A DNA stretch of 64,000 bases from Effrenium voratum (lineage: Eukaryota > Sar > Dinophyceae > Suessiales > Symbiodiniaceae), in contig CAUJNA010001469.1 of assembly GCA_963377175.1 (NCBI GenBank), positions 1 to 64,000 on the forward strand, in the 5' to 3' direction. The stretch's first letter is position 1. The number at the start of each line of letters is the position of its first letter. The notes below the pieces were generated by a model. It saw nothing but the letters and a program-made list of their open reading frames with translations, searched no databases and was not told the DNA's origin. Shown one piece after another: positions 41,048 through 50,991 of this stretch. The translations under genes and the position numbers were made by a program.

Positions 41048-41224
41048 CAAGCATTTGCACCTGATTCAAAGGGCGGCCCATCTGGCAAACCCCAAAATGC
41101 CAGGAGAAGCTCAGAGTGATTCAAGTCCTGCTGCTTTCCCCTGACCAAACCCAGTATGGTTGCGACGTTTATCCCTTCGCACGACATGAGAAACCTTGGG
41201 AATGAAACCATAACGCTTGATGGT
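41048..41224 (-). CDS. three-exon gene split by two introners, exon 2
   Basis: 177 bases = 1 + 58 codons + 2. The frame reads PSSVMVSFPRFLMSCEGINV, ATILGLVRGKQQDLNHSELL, LAFWGLPDGPPFESGANA. It lies between a family-2 element (acceptor GGCCTAG) and a family-6 element (donor GTGGCT). Both ends keep phase. Confidence 0.55.
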
Positions 41225-41333
41225 CTAGGCCCTCCAGTAGAGAGGTTAGAAGAAGGGTACCAACTTTTTCTGTAGTCTATTTTAAAAAGGGGGCAAAAGG
41301 GCACTGGAAAACCTAGTGGTATTCACAGATTAC
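41225..41333 (-). mobile_element. family-2 TIR element within an in-phase intron
   Basis: The element is 41225-41315 (CTAGGCCCTCCAGTAGAGAG to AAAACCTAG) with TGGT directly on both sides, a clear 4-bp duplication. The predicted intron extends a further 18 bases to a GTAATC donor and is 109 bases long. Confidence 0.7.
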
Positions 41334-41427
41334 GATGGAATCGCAGCAGAAACAACGAGTTTCTGCGCGGCGGTGCGGACTGGATTTTGCAATCCACAGT
41401 CGGAATAAGCATCATCTCGGTGGCTTT
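41334..41427 (-). CDS. three-exon gene split by two introners, exon 1
   Basis: 94 bases = 2 + 30 codons + 2: SHRDDAYSDCGLQNPVRTAA then QKLVVSAAIP. The acceptor GGGGAGCAG precedes it, and just upstream (minus) is TTAAACCACCAAAAGTTAAA, a word related to the family-6 core, so a further element may form the previous intron. Confidence 0.45.
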
Positions 41428-44104
41428 CTGCTCCCCTGCTAACAGTTTAACTTTTGGTGGTTTAATGGAAAACCCATGAGTTGGCAAAATTTAAAGTCCT
41501 AACATCCAAGCAAAATGCACCAAAGTCATGGTGTTAAAGATATCCTTCCCAGGTGGACCAACCAAACGTTCGCCCCAAGAAAACGAGCCGGTCTTTTGAC
41601 CATGGCTCTGTGGGAACTGGTGCTTGGGAACTGGTGCTCGATTCAATTGGAACAGGGATCACCCAGAGTCCATGTCCATTTGGGTTCCTCGAGGCTGCTT
41701 TTTGTTCACTCGACTTGCCCAAAGCCCAAACTGTTTGTCCGCGTCTAAAGCAACTGAAGTGAGTTCGAGGGACTGCCGGTCCTTTGAGCTCTGGGTCAAA
41801 AGCAACCTGGGATTTGCGCGTTTTTGGGGCGAGAAATGGCACGAAACCGACCAAAATCCCGCCGAAACCGAGGTTCAGTCCCAAACCCCGGGCTTGGGAA
41901 TGCAGCTGTCGCACCAGCGAGACATCTCTTCCCCCTATTAATGAACGACCCCAATCAATAAAAAATGGAAATCCGGGGCCCGTATTTATGATAGGGAGGA
42001 GATTAACAAGGCTTCGACCCATTTGCCGCCCCAAGGCTCCAATGAAAAAACCTGAAACCTATGGGAGCTCAGGACCTCGAGGGAGATGTAAAAAAAAAAA
42101 GTCTGGCTGACTCTGAGGAGTCCAACTTGTGCAGGTGGCTGACTCGAATGTATCCTTCTGCCGGAAATTTGTTCAAACATAGATTCCGAAATGGGATGGT
42201 GTCGTGTCGAACTTGCAGGACTGTCACCTACTTCATCGCAGTCAGAAACTGGATCAACTTCGGGACCCTCACCTTGGATGGAAGCCCATGATCTCTGATC
42301 GCATCCGGTTTTCCGCGGCTGGGTGCTTTTCTTTTGGTGTCCCTTGAAACCGACTCAAAAAAGAGAAAAAAACGAGCCAGCCACTTGGGGAATCAAAGCC
42401 CAGCTCCAGTTGGCTGGGAGTGTGCAAACCTTCTGCCACTTCAAGGGGCATGTGGTTCCAAAGCAAAACACCCCAAAGACAACTCAGCTCAAGAGGGTCT
42501 AGGGTTGAACCCCACAACAAATGTTCCTTGGCACCCCATGTGAAAAAAAAAAATCATTGAATTTGTTGTTTATTCTGTGGATGGACCAAATCCGCTTGCA
42601 CCACCTAAGAACCCCTGGTTTCTCATCCCAATACCACTGGTTTCAAGCATTTCAGTTCTTGCAATTGGATGTCAATCCACACGGCCAGGGCTTTCCGGAG
42701 CTCTTCCGCGCCTCCGCATGGGAAAATCCAAAAGAACTCGAGGATTCCACGCTGCGGAGGCGGACACCGGAAGCAGAATCCGAGATACAAATACCCGCCG
42801 AACTTTGTTTGTTCTGTTCTTTGTTTTCTTTTCTTTTTATTTTTCCCGTTTTTTGTGTGATTTGTTTTTTTTTTTGGGGGGGGGGGTTGGGGAACCCACC
42901 TTCATTTTCTGCTTGATTTTTGTTGTTGAGTGGGGGGGGATCATGTCAAGCCTCTACTAGAAAAGGAGACTATGGAAAAAACAGGGTTTTCAACACAAGA
43001 CTCCCCCCCGAAAAAGGATGGTCTTTGGAGTAGGGGGTATATTTTCTGGTCTTTGCAGTTGTGGAGCATTTTGCTATTGAAAAATCCTGGGTAACTTTGA
43101 AAACACTTTCAGTCGTGACCAATAGGGGTAAACTAATAACATTAGCTAGACCCTTACATAACCGAGAATTCCCGCCCCCCGCCCCCAGAATGAAGCCCCA
43201 TCACAACCCCAGCACAACTTCCTCCAAACACCTGAGGCTGGATAGACATGGATTGCCAGATTGCAACCTCATATCGTCTGACCAGAAGGAGACTCATTTT
43301 GGATTCGTTTTTCCCAAAACGGTGACAAAGAAACCAATACTCAAAGGTGAAAAGGACGGCTAACAATCAAACGGCTCAAAGACCTCCTCCCTGCGAGACA
43401 TAACTGGCAGATTGAGAACTGGATTTGATCATGGTATCTTGACAAGTCCTTTTGCTGGGTGTGGACCCATCCCCAACAAAAGGGGGGTGTCTTTTTCGAG
43501 GGTCTCCCGTTCAACCGAAAGCAATCCCACCGATGTGTTTGCTCCGAATCCCGATACACCCATAAAGATACACCCAAGATGCGTTGTTTTTTTTGTGCCG
43601 GCACATTAGATATTAAACAGGTCTGGTTACAAAAAATCATTCTCGTGACTTCCCGGAGCCGATGCCTCAGCGGGTTCGAGCTTGGAGGTTCCCCAAGTTG
43701 CCATCGGTGCCAAAAGCAGAAATGAACGCGTTTGCATCAGGAAGGACGCATTGGAGAGGTCAAAACGGGCGGGCCAATGCTTCGTAGACTCATTGGAGGA
43801 ACCGTGGATGCCCCAGATATTACAAGCAAACCAACCACAAACCAGGTGAATTGATCGCGTTTCCAACTTGTTCCCTACGTGCAGTATGGCAGGGGAATCT
43901 ACGGTCCTTGCAAGCCCCCTGTCCGCTTCCATGACTGGAGGGAGGGTTCTTAGTTTGGCAAACACCCAGGACGATCATTCGCCAATCCAAGAGACCCTTA
44001 TCAAACGAACCGTGGGCCCGGTTCATCCGTCGCAAACCAAACCCCTTTGCGTCGCGAAAAATAAATCGACGCGGACATGTTGAGTACTTCTGTCTCACAA
44101 TGAC
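41428..44104. other. no gene recognised
   Basis: Long open frames on the minus strand at 41534-42034 and plus frames near 42521-42960 lack codon bias; the latter overlaps homopolymer T and G runs (42800-42890). 42320-42360 carries the recurrent CTTTTGGTGTCCCTTGAAAC word. Nothing recognised otherwise. Confidence 0.4.
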
Positions 44105-44326
44105 TTAGGGTCGGTTTCCAAAATGGTTTCGCCCATATATCATTCCCGGTTTGGTTGCCTTAGGTCCCAAAAGAAGAACCTCAAAGGGCCGGATCGAGCC
44201 CAGGATCCGACCCATGACGTTGGCTTGGACCAACAAAGCAGCCCAAACTGAGCACGTTGAAGGAGGCCGGAGCGACCCAAGCCCCTTGTCAGGGACAAAA
44301 AGAGGTACGCGGTAACCGTATTTAGC
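44105..44326 (-). CDS. gene split by a family-1 introner, last exon
   Basis: 74 codons including TAA (44105-44107). It begins at GCT AAA TAC straight after the element end CCATAG and reads AKYGYRVPLFVPDKGLGSLR, PPSTCSVWAALLVQANVMGR, ILGSIRPFEVLLLGPKATKP with strong third-position G/C. In phase 0 with the previous exon. No family was recognised. Confidence 0.55.
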   Translation of the reverse strand, partial: AKYGYRVPLFVPDKGLGSLRPPSTCSVWAALLVQANVMGRILGSIRPFEVLLLGPKATKPGMIYGRNHFGNRP

Positions 44327-44422
44327 CTATGGACCCTCAACCTACCCATAAACAAGGGCATTCACCAACCAGAATTTTGGGGCCATAACCCATTTTTGTG
44401 GGTATTTTGAGGCTTCAGGTAC
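44326..44422 (-). mobile_element. family-1 element forming an in-phase intron
   Basis: The element is 44326-44419. As an intron it runs from GTACCTGAAGCC to GGGTCCATAG (96 bases), joining TTT AAG to GCT AAA. The acceptor here is ATAG instead of TTCAG/CCAG because of substitutions in the arm. Confidence 0.75.
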
Positions 44423-44620
44423 CTTAAAATATACTATGTCCTTGGTGCTTGGGTCGCCCATGTCCACTGGTGGGTTGGCTGATACCCTAAGAATATGGGG
44501 ACCTCCACATGGGCCAAGCAAGGCCCTGCACGCACTTTTCACCCCGACTCGCTCAGCTTCAGCCGCGCCCTGCCGCCCTGCGCTGGTCCCTCTGAGGCCC
44601 GATTGTATGGATCCGTATGG
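44423..44620 (-). CDS. gene split by a family-1 introner, upstream exon
   Basis: Exactly 66 codons, phase 0 at both ends. It starts after the GAGGACAG end of a family-6 element and ends at the GTACCT donor of a family-1 element. It reads PYGSIQSGLRGTSAGRQGAA, EAERVGVKSACRALLGPCGG, PHILRVSANPPVDMGDPSTK, DIVYFK. No domain was recognised. Confidence 0.55.
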
Positions 44621-44717
44621 CTGTCCTCAGATCTCCCGCTGAAAGTGAATAACTTTTAGTGGGTAAAGTTGAAATCCCCAAGCTAAAAAGCTAAGGGGAT
44701 GGCTGGGAGGAACCAAG
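44621..44717 (-). mobile_element. family-6 element, likely intron
   Basis: On the minus strand from CTTG followed by GTTCCTCCCAGCCATCC to GATCTGAGGACAG. The core TTAGCTTTTTAGCTTGG and CACTAAAAGTTATTCAC matches other copies. The upstream exon is not resolved. Confidence 0.65.
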
Positions 44718-46974
44718 TCTATTCCGGTTTGCCCAACAAAGGGCTTGCGTCAGTTGTAACAAAAACGGGCTCCATGCAACGGACTTTGATAGTACTGCAC
44801 GGATCTCTCGGTGCCGTGATCCAGTGACCCAAACGCCGAAGCAAGCGATCAGTTTTCTTCCCGGGAGAGAAAAAAAGAAGAAGAAGAAACCCGAGGGACT
44901 CGCTTTAGCTCAGACAAGTCCTACCATAGCCCACGCCTGTAGGAAAAACCCACAAAAGCGACCAGCGATCCAAGAACCGTCAGCTTGGGCCCCTTTGCAA
45001 GATCGCTTTCATTTGCCCACAACCTTCATGGATGACGTGCAAAAAAACAAAACCAATAGGTGAGGTGGTTACAAGTTGGCCAGACTCGATCACGGCACCT
45101 TTGCTTTGCTGTCTTGCAAATCACACAGGTAGCCTTTCGCCCGATTTCCAGTTTGAGGAAATAAAGGGACCCCACTCCAAGCGTGTTTCTGACGCTTTTG
45201 GTCCCTTTGCTTTCCGCAAACAGCGTCCAAAAGGCAAATCCTGGCGCAGTTCCTGAATATCCCCCTTCGCCCGCCTGAAATCGATTCCGGGCGGGGGGAC
45301 ATTGGTGACGCCGGGGGTTGCAGCGGGGCTTGGGCTGAATAGAGTTCCCGGTTGGCACTTCGGGCACCGGCGTCCCAAGCCAGAGGTTGACACGGCCGGC
45401 ACCGAAACATCCGGGCAAATTGGAATTCACGAACTTCCTTCTTTTGCCTCCTTGCCTGCCAAGTAGTGTCTGATGGCCTCGTTTGCATAATGATTCACCA
45501 ACCAAAACTAAGGGTAAAGGACCTCCAAAGGAATCTTTCGCTTTGGGTGACGTTTCAACGTCCGCGCACGAAAGCTCGTAAACAAACCTGACAGGGAAGC
45601 TTTTGAAAGTAGAAAGACCGGTCCAAAACATGGTCTGATTCCCCATTAAACCCAGGGACACCCCCTATTTATAAACTGGGGTTGATTAATATGGGGTCAA
45701 CACACAAGGCAGGAAACTGGGCCAAACAGATCAATCCGCCCCCCGATCAACTGTTGAGCTGAGAATGGAACCAAAAAGGCAACGGGGACTAAAACACGAC
45801 GAAACAATATGTAGGTTTTTGCAATGGAAAACGAGCGAGCCTTGTGATGCCAAGGTTCCTCAAGCATCACTTGAAAGGGGGGTCCCCGATCCGTACCAAC
45901 GCCACCGAAAACCAACCCTTTTTGTGGCTGCGTGTTTCTTTGATCGGTACCATTTGGGTTGGTTGGAGAGGAAAATAAAGGGACCCGCCTCATTTTGGAG
46001 AGAATCCAAGTTCCCCAAAGCAAAAGGTACTGAAGCTACGCTCCAGAATCCTGGTGCAAAGAAGGGGGTCTGGAAAACTAGACACATATGCCCTGGCTGC
46101 CTGTGCAAACAGATTCACCTTCTGCCGATTGGTGACAAAGAGCAAAAACACATTTGCGCCTGTATAAAGCCAAAAGATGCTAAAAGCTAAAGAGCGTGGC
46201 ACTTGTCAAACCGGCAAAGGAGCGGATCAATGGGTTTCGGTGAACCGAGTCAAGAGGAAAACCCCAAAAACCAAAGAGATGTTCGAAGTTTCCGCGTCCG
46301 ACACTTCAAACATGGGGTCACCCCATGGCCAATGGGCTGACCCCACTTTTCAAGGATCATGGAGACTGGTGCACACGCACATGCATCCCTTTGCGGCTTC
46401 CCTCAACGGAAATCGATCTGCCTACATTTAGCACGCTGAAAGGACTGCCAGTGCCGGTGGGATCCCTCCCTGTTCGCTTCGCGGATTGCCTTAGCCCGAA
46501 TTTGCGCTTCGAAGCTCGACTTTGACCGCTGGTTCGATAGGTCCTCTGTTTGCTTTTGTTCCGTGGGGCAAATTCGTAGGTTTAAGTGTAGGAGACCCAA
46601 ACTTGCCGAAGAAGCGAAAAACAACTAGAATGGTCCTGAAAAAAGTGACTGAAGTTCATGAAGTCAGAAAGCGAGCACCTGAAATGGCCTAAAACCAGCC
46701 AGTCGGGTCCGGATCTATCCGCTCAGCGCCGGTAGTTGGCGGCGAAGCGGCTGCTCAACGCCCCGGTCTCGCCTCCGTTCGCCGTCCGACGCAAGACGCC
46801 GGGACCCGGTTAAAACCAGTGACCCCTTCGATAGAAGAAAGGCAGTGGAACCATCGTCTTTTTCGTGCTGATCTCATTTTTCGTGGGAACACACCAAACA
46901 AAACGGGCCAAACACGGGTGGGGACTAACCAGAGAGCACCAAACCCCTTTCAGGCACCAATTGAGTCTTGGGCA

Positions 46975-47010
<36 letters not shown>

Positions 47011-47031
47011 TAAAAAGAAATTGGATTTAAA
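44718..47031. other. no gene recognised; one family-4 element
   Basis: 45605-45702 is a family-4 copy (ATTCCCCATTAAACCCAGGG, GGGGTTGATTAATATGGGGT). A (GA)n run is at 46978-47007. Open frames near 45026-45661 show no clear bias. Confidence 0.4.
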
Positions 47032-47168
47032 CAGCTCCTGTTGGGGAAGCCCCGAAAAATTGGGAAACGTCTCGGCCGACCGCTTGCCTGAGGAGCGCCG
47101 GCCCCGCAGGTGCTGCATCGCCGGATGCGGCTTCGGCACCTGGATCGAGGCCGGGGATCGAGAGCAAA
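47032..47168 (+). CDS. candidate exon, Cys-rich
   Basis: The plus-strand frame reads CWGSPEKLGNVSADRLPEER then RPRRCCIAGCGFGTWIEAGD, with nearly all codons ending in G or C. Acceptor options are TTTAAACAG (47030) and GGGGAAG. The 3' end is not fixed. Function unknown. Confidence 0.35.
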
Positions 47169-47812
47169 AAGGAGGGGAGGGGGGGTTTAGGTGGATTTCA
47201 CGGATTTGTTTCTTTCTTTCTTAATGATCTTTGCACAAACGCGAGTGTCCTTCTCCCTTTTTTCGTGGATCCTTTCAGACTCTTTTCATATCCTTCAGGG
47301 GTGGATCCACAAAAAACAACATCCAACCTTCCCCCTGCTGGGAATTGTTGATGCTTTGGTCTAATATCCTACAGGGGTGGAAATCTTCTAGAAGGGCGTG
47401 TCAAGCAAGATTTGGCCGTAGGGTTCCGAAAGCCCCCCATAAAGAATGGCCCACTTGAGATTGCAACCCTGATCGGAAAACAATGGTACTTGGGGTTCCT
47501 AAAATTCCTGGGCCTTGAAACTACAACCCATGTTCCATACCGCGACCCGGTTAGGGGTGTGAATTCTTCTGGGACCCCGATATGGTGGGCATCGTGCCGG
47601 GGATGTATGTCCTCTTTTGAGGGGCTTCGTTTCCGACCTTTGGCATGGGCTTGCACAAGAAAAATCGGCAGCCCCCTACTAAACTGAACAGAACCCAGAA
47701 ACCAATGGAAAAAAACCTAAAAACAGTTATTACAAAAAAAACTCAGGCGGTATCCCCAGCAGCTAGGCGCTGAAGGTCTAGGAGTTGTCTGCTCGTTGCG
47801 TCTCAGACTTCA
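47169..47812. other. no gene recognised
   Basis: No exon-like segment or known repeat family was identified. Confidence 0.4.
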
Positions 47813-48717
47813 GTTCTTCACCTGAAACCCGGAACCTCCAAAACCTTGCTTGAACCGTACACCTGGCCTGCGCAGACCATCTCCAGAACCCTTGCTTGAA
47901 CCTTACACCTGCCTGCGCCAGACCACCCCATGTCTGGAACCTTGCTTGAACCTTTGTGGCCTGCACCAGACCACCCCGAAACCTCTGGAGCCTTCCTTGA
48001 ACCCCACAACCCGCAGACCACCTCGGAACCTCCACCCGGAACCTACGGGGGCTTCCTTGAACCTTACACCTGGCCTGCACCAGACCAGCTCCTGGCCTGC
48101 GCCACCACCCCACTTTGCTTGGGCCTTACGCGCCACACCCCGGAAGCTCCGGAAGCTTCCTACACCTGCCTGCGCCAAACCACCTCACACCTCTGCAACC
48201 TTGCTTGAAAGTTTCGCATGGCCTGCACCAGGCCACCCGGAACCTCCGGACCTTACACCTGCCTGCGCCAAGCCACCCGAACCTGCGGAACCTTCCCTGA
48301 ATCCTTGAACCTTACACCTCCCTGCGCCAGACCACCCAGACCACCCCAAAACCTCCACAGCCTTCCTTCAAACTTACACTTCGCCTGCGCCACACCACCC
48401 GGAACCTCCGGAACCATCTGGCCTGCACCGCACCACCTCGGATACACCTGGCCTGCGCCAGACCACCCAAAACCTTCGGAACCTTCCTTGAACCTTAAAT
48501 CTGGCCTGCGCCAAACCACCCTGGAACCTCCGGAGCCTTCATTGAACCTTGCGCCTGGCGCCTGCACCAGACCACCCGGAACCTCCAGAACCTTCCTTGA
48601 ACCTTACGCCTGGCCTGCACCAGACCACCTCGGAACCTCCGCAACCTTCCTTGAACCTTACACCTGGCCTGCACCAAACCCCGAACCTCCAGAACCTTCC
48701 TTGAACCTGACTCCAGC
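47813..48717. repeat. imperfect 54-bp minisatellite, about 16 units
   Basis: The unit is TTGAACCTTACACCTGGCCT GCACCAGACCACCTCGGAAC CTCCGCAACCTTCC; adjacent starts at 48542, 48597, 48651 and 48701 give 50-55 bp. The plus strand is C-rich and open for long stretches with Pro/Leu/Thr-rich repeats (period 18 residues), probably because 54 is a multiple of three and the unit lacks stops. Confidence 0.85.
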
Positions 48718-49543
48718 CGAGCCACCCCAAACTTTATCTGGGCTGAGACCCCTTAGCTTTCAGCTGTTGGGGAATAAAACAAAGGCTCTTTCCGAAACAT
48801 AAACTAATTGTTTTTCTCAATCTAAACTAAACTTCAAAAACAGTGTTTTTCGAGGAAGCTGCCACCGACAGTGAAGGGTACCTTGGGACCCAATGTAAAT
48901 GATCGCCCTGAATAGTAAACAATGCCGGTGAAATCCTTTGGACCCCCCAAGGTTGGGGTGCAAGAAGCAAAGGTGTCCCTTTGGTTGAGAAAATCGCTGG
49001 GTTTCCCTGGTAGATGTTGTGAAAGGTTCTGAAACAAGCAGGAATTGCAACAATTTGTTCCACCAACAAAAGACCCCCCTCGGTTCAAGGCGCAGGGCAA
49101 ATCTGTCTTCGACCTCGAAGAGCGAGGGCACCCCTACCCGATGGGTTTACCGCTCACGTGCTTTGTTGCACCAGAAACTGCATCCCGGGTGAGCAACCCC
49201 TGCAGCCAACCAGCGCAGCTGGTCATGACGAAGCCCTAGAATAAGGCCCTACTCGGCGGGTCCAACCCCCAAAAAGAAAACAAAACTGATTGCCGCCTTC
49301 CAAAACAGGACATGAAATGACAACAACAGTATAGTGAAACGCAATCAAATATCATACAGGTCGATAACTCCCTGGAAATGCCATATGCTGACTCACTGTA
49401 AAGGCTTTATGATTTGGATTCCACACATGCACACGGGGGAACCCCAACCAGGATGGTTTATGTTTGCTTCCCGGTTCAACCGACCCCCCCAAAGAAACCG
49501 GATGCGTGGACGACTCAAAGAGATGGACGCCCGGCCGACAGAA
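48718..49543. other. no gene recognised
   Basis: Open frames on the minus strand at 48817-49131 have no codon preference. Nothing else recognised. Confidence 0.4.
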
Positions 49544-49553
49544 TTAGATCAAC

Positions 49554-49645
49554 CTGAACCCCCAAAATTCCCTTAAAAATGGGTTTGACCCCCAAAATTA
49601 TGGGGTGATATCCCATTTTTATGGGTAGTTTGAGGGTCCAGGAAC
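49554..49645 (-). mobile_element. family-1 element near the end of a minus-strand frame
   Basis: The element is 49553-49642 with AA on both sides. On the minus strand GTTCCT at 49645 and TTCAG at 49554 would remove 92 bases and add only three codons before TAA (49544-49546). Confidence 0.7.
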
Positions 49646-49866
49646 CCAAATTCCAAATGCCTGGGTTGCTCTAAGGCCTCCTGAGCAAAAGGTCGATTTT
49701 TGTTTACCTTTTCTAGGCGAACAGGGGAAAGCAAGTTGTGGGCAGTCCCCCACCGTGTGGCATGGTCAAACCCTGTGTGGGCCATGGTCATTTTCGCAAA
49801 TGGCACCCTTAGAAGGGTTGTGTAAAATGACGACAAAGAGGTTGACAACCATACCAGCCCCAACAA
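49646..49866 (-). CDS. candidate penultimate exon, minus-strand gene
   Basis: The frame reads SLSSFYTTLLRVPFAKMTMA, HTGFDHATRWGTAHNLLSPV, RLEKVNKNRPFAQEALEQPR, HLEFG up to the family-1 element. Protein-like, with moderate codon bias. The 5' end is approximate. It may belong with the exon at 50.06-50.24 kb. Confidence 0.35.
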
Positions 49867-50057
49867 AATGCGTACTCCGCTTCCCAGGTGGATTCCGGTC
49901 AGGAGGTTCCCGTTGACTCACGGGTTCCAATCCAAACCAACCGAAACCACGAAAGGGGCTCCCAGCCGGGTCACCACTGCTTTTTGGGCCTCGGAAAATC
50001 AGTTGTTGGGGGGGTCTGTTCCCCCTTTTTCTTGCTTATTTGTCTTTCTTTGTGGGT

Positions 50058-50243
50058 TGAGGGGGGAGAAGTCTTGCATTTCGAGTGGAGCCTTGTCCAG
50101 CTGGGCGACAATGGTGATCTTCTTCATCATGCGCTTGTCCTGGAGAGTTTCCAGGCCACCACCTACAACCCTGGCCCTGGTGGACGGCATGGAATCAGCG
50201 TGCCCCTTCTGACCATGGCGAACATGCCTCGTGCCCAAAGGAC
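50058..50243 (-). CDS. candidate exon, minus-strand gene
   Basis: Preceded by a textbook acceptor TGCTCTGCCTCCTTTTCCAG. After two bases the frame reads PLGTRHVRHGQKGHADSMPS, TRARVVGGGLETLQDKRMMK, KITIVAQLDKAPLEMQDFSP, with very strong third-position G/C. The 3' end lacks a GT donor and is approximate. Function unknown. Confidence 0.5.
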
Positions 50244-50519
50244 CTGGAAAAGGAGGCAGAGCAAGGAGTTTTGTTTGACATTCTGTGTCATGCCGCCTTG
50301 GTGAACGATTGAGCCAGGATTATTGATGTCCTTGTTTCTTTTTCCGTGCTCCTGTCCTGAAGGTTTGCTAAAACATGTTGAGCGCGCAAACCCCGCACAG
50401 AGTAGCAATGGCATTGCCTCGACAGCTACATAGCCCTGTAACAATTGCATCTTCGTGCCTTGGATGGGGTGCGAAGAAGATTTGCCCAGGAAAGTAGCAT
50501 TTGTTTCGACAAGTCAGCC

Positions 50520-50777
50520 ATGGCAGTCTTTTCACCAAGTCTCCTTACACAAAGCCAATTGTGTCGATCCTGGCAGGAACTCAGGTCGCGTTTGGCCGCT
50601 CAAGCTGGCGTTTCTGAAGCTAAGTCCGGAAAGCTCAACGCAGCTCTGAGGAAGTTCTACTTTGTCTTCTTAGACAAGCCCGCGCCTGTGCAACCTGTAC
50701 AAGAAGCTCGGTCAAAACAGAACCGACCCGAATTGAGTCTCCAAACATGCTTAGTACTACTTGCTTTATGTAAGTGA
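50520..50777 (+). CDS. candidate small protein or exon
   Basis: From an ATG in the context AGCCATGGC the frame reads MAVFSPSLLTQSQLCRSWQE, LRSRLAAQAGVSEAKSGKLN, AALRKFYFVFLDKPAPVQPV and ends LVLLALCK (85 residues). Codon bias is moderate, and the frame is open upstream, so the ATG may be internal. No homologue was recognised. Confidence 0.3.
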   Translation: MAVFSPSLLTQSQLCRSWQELRSRLAAQAGVSEAKSGKLNAALRKFYFVFLDKPAPVQPVQEARSKQNRPELSLQTCLVLLALCK

Positions 50778-50867
50778 CTGCCCGTGAGCAAAGATCGAGA
50801 TCCTTTTTCGAGATTATGTTATGGTGTTACTTTGCAAAGTGTCGAACTTTACCTGAACCACCATCGA

Positions 50868-50991
50868 AACCCGGGTAAATGAAGATTAGTAAGGGATAGT
50901 CCCAACAACAAATGGTTGCGGCCGTCTTGTTAATTCTTTGCTTGGTTCTGGGTAGACCATTTTAGTACCAGGTATTGATTATGACTCACCT
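50868..50991. mobile_element. family-5 TIR element
   Basis: Has AAACCCGGGTAAATGAAG at one end and GACCATTTTAGTACCAGGTA with TTGATTATGACTCAC at the other; matches 54052-54176 in order and internal words (TAAGGG, CGGCC, TTGTTAATTC / TTTGTAGTTC). Confidence 0.55.
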
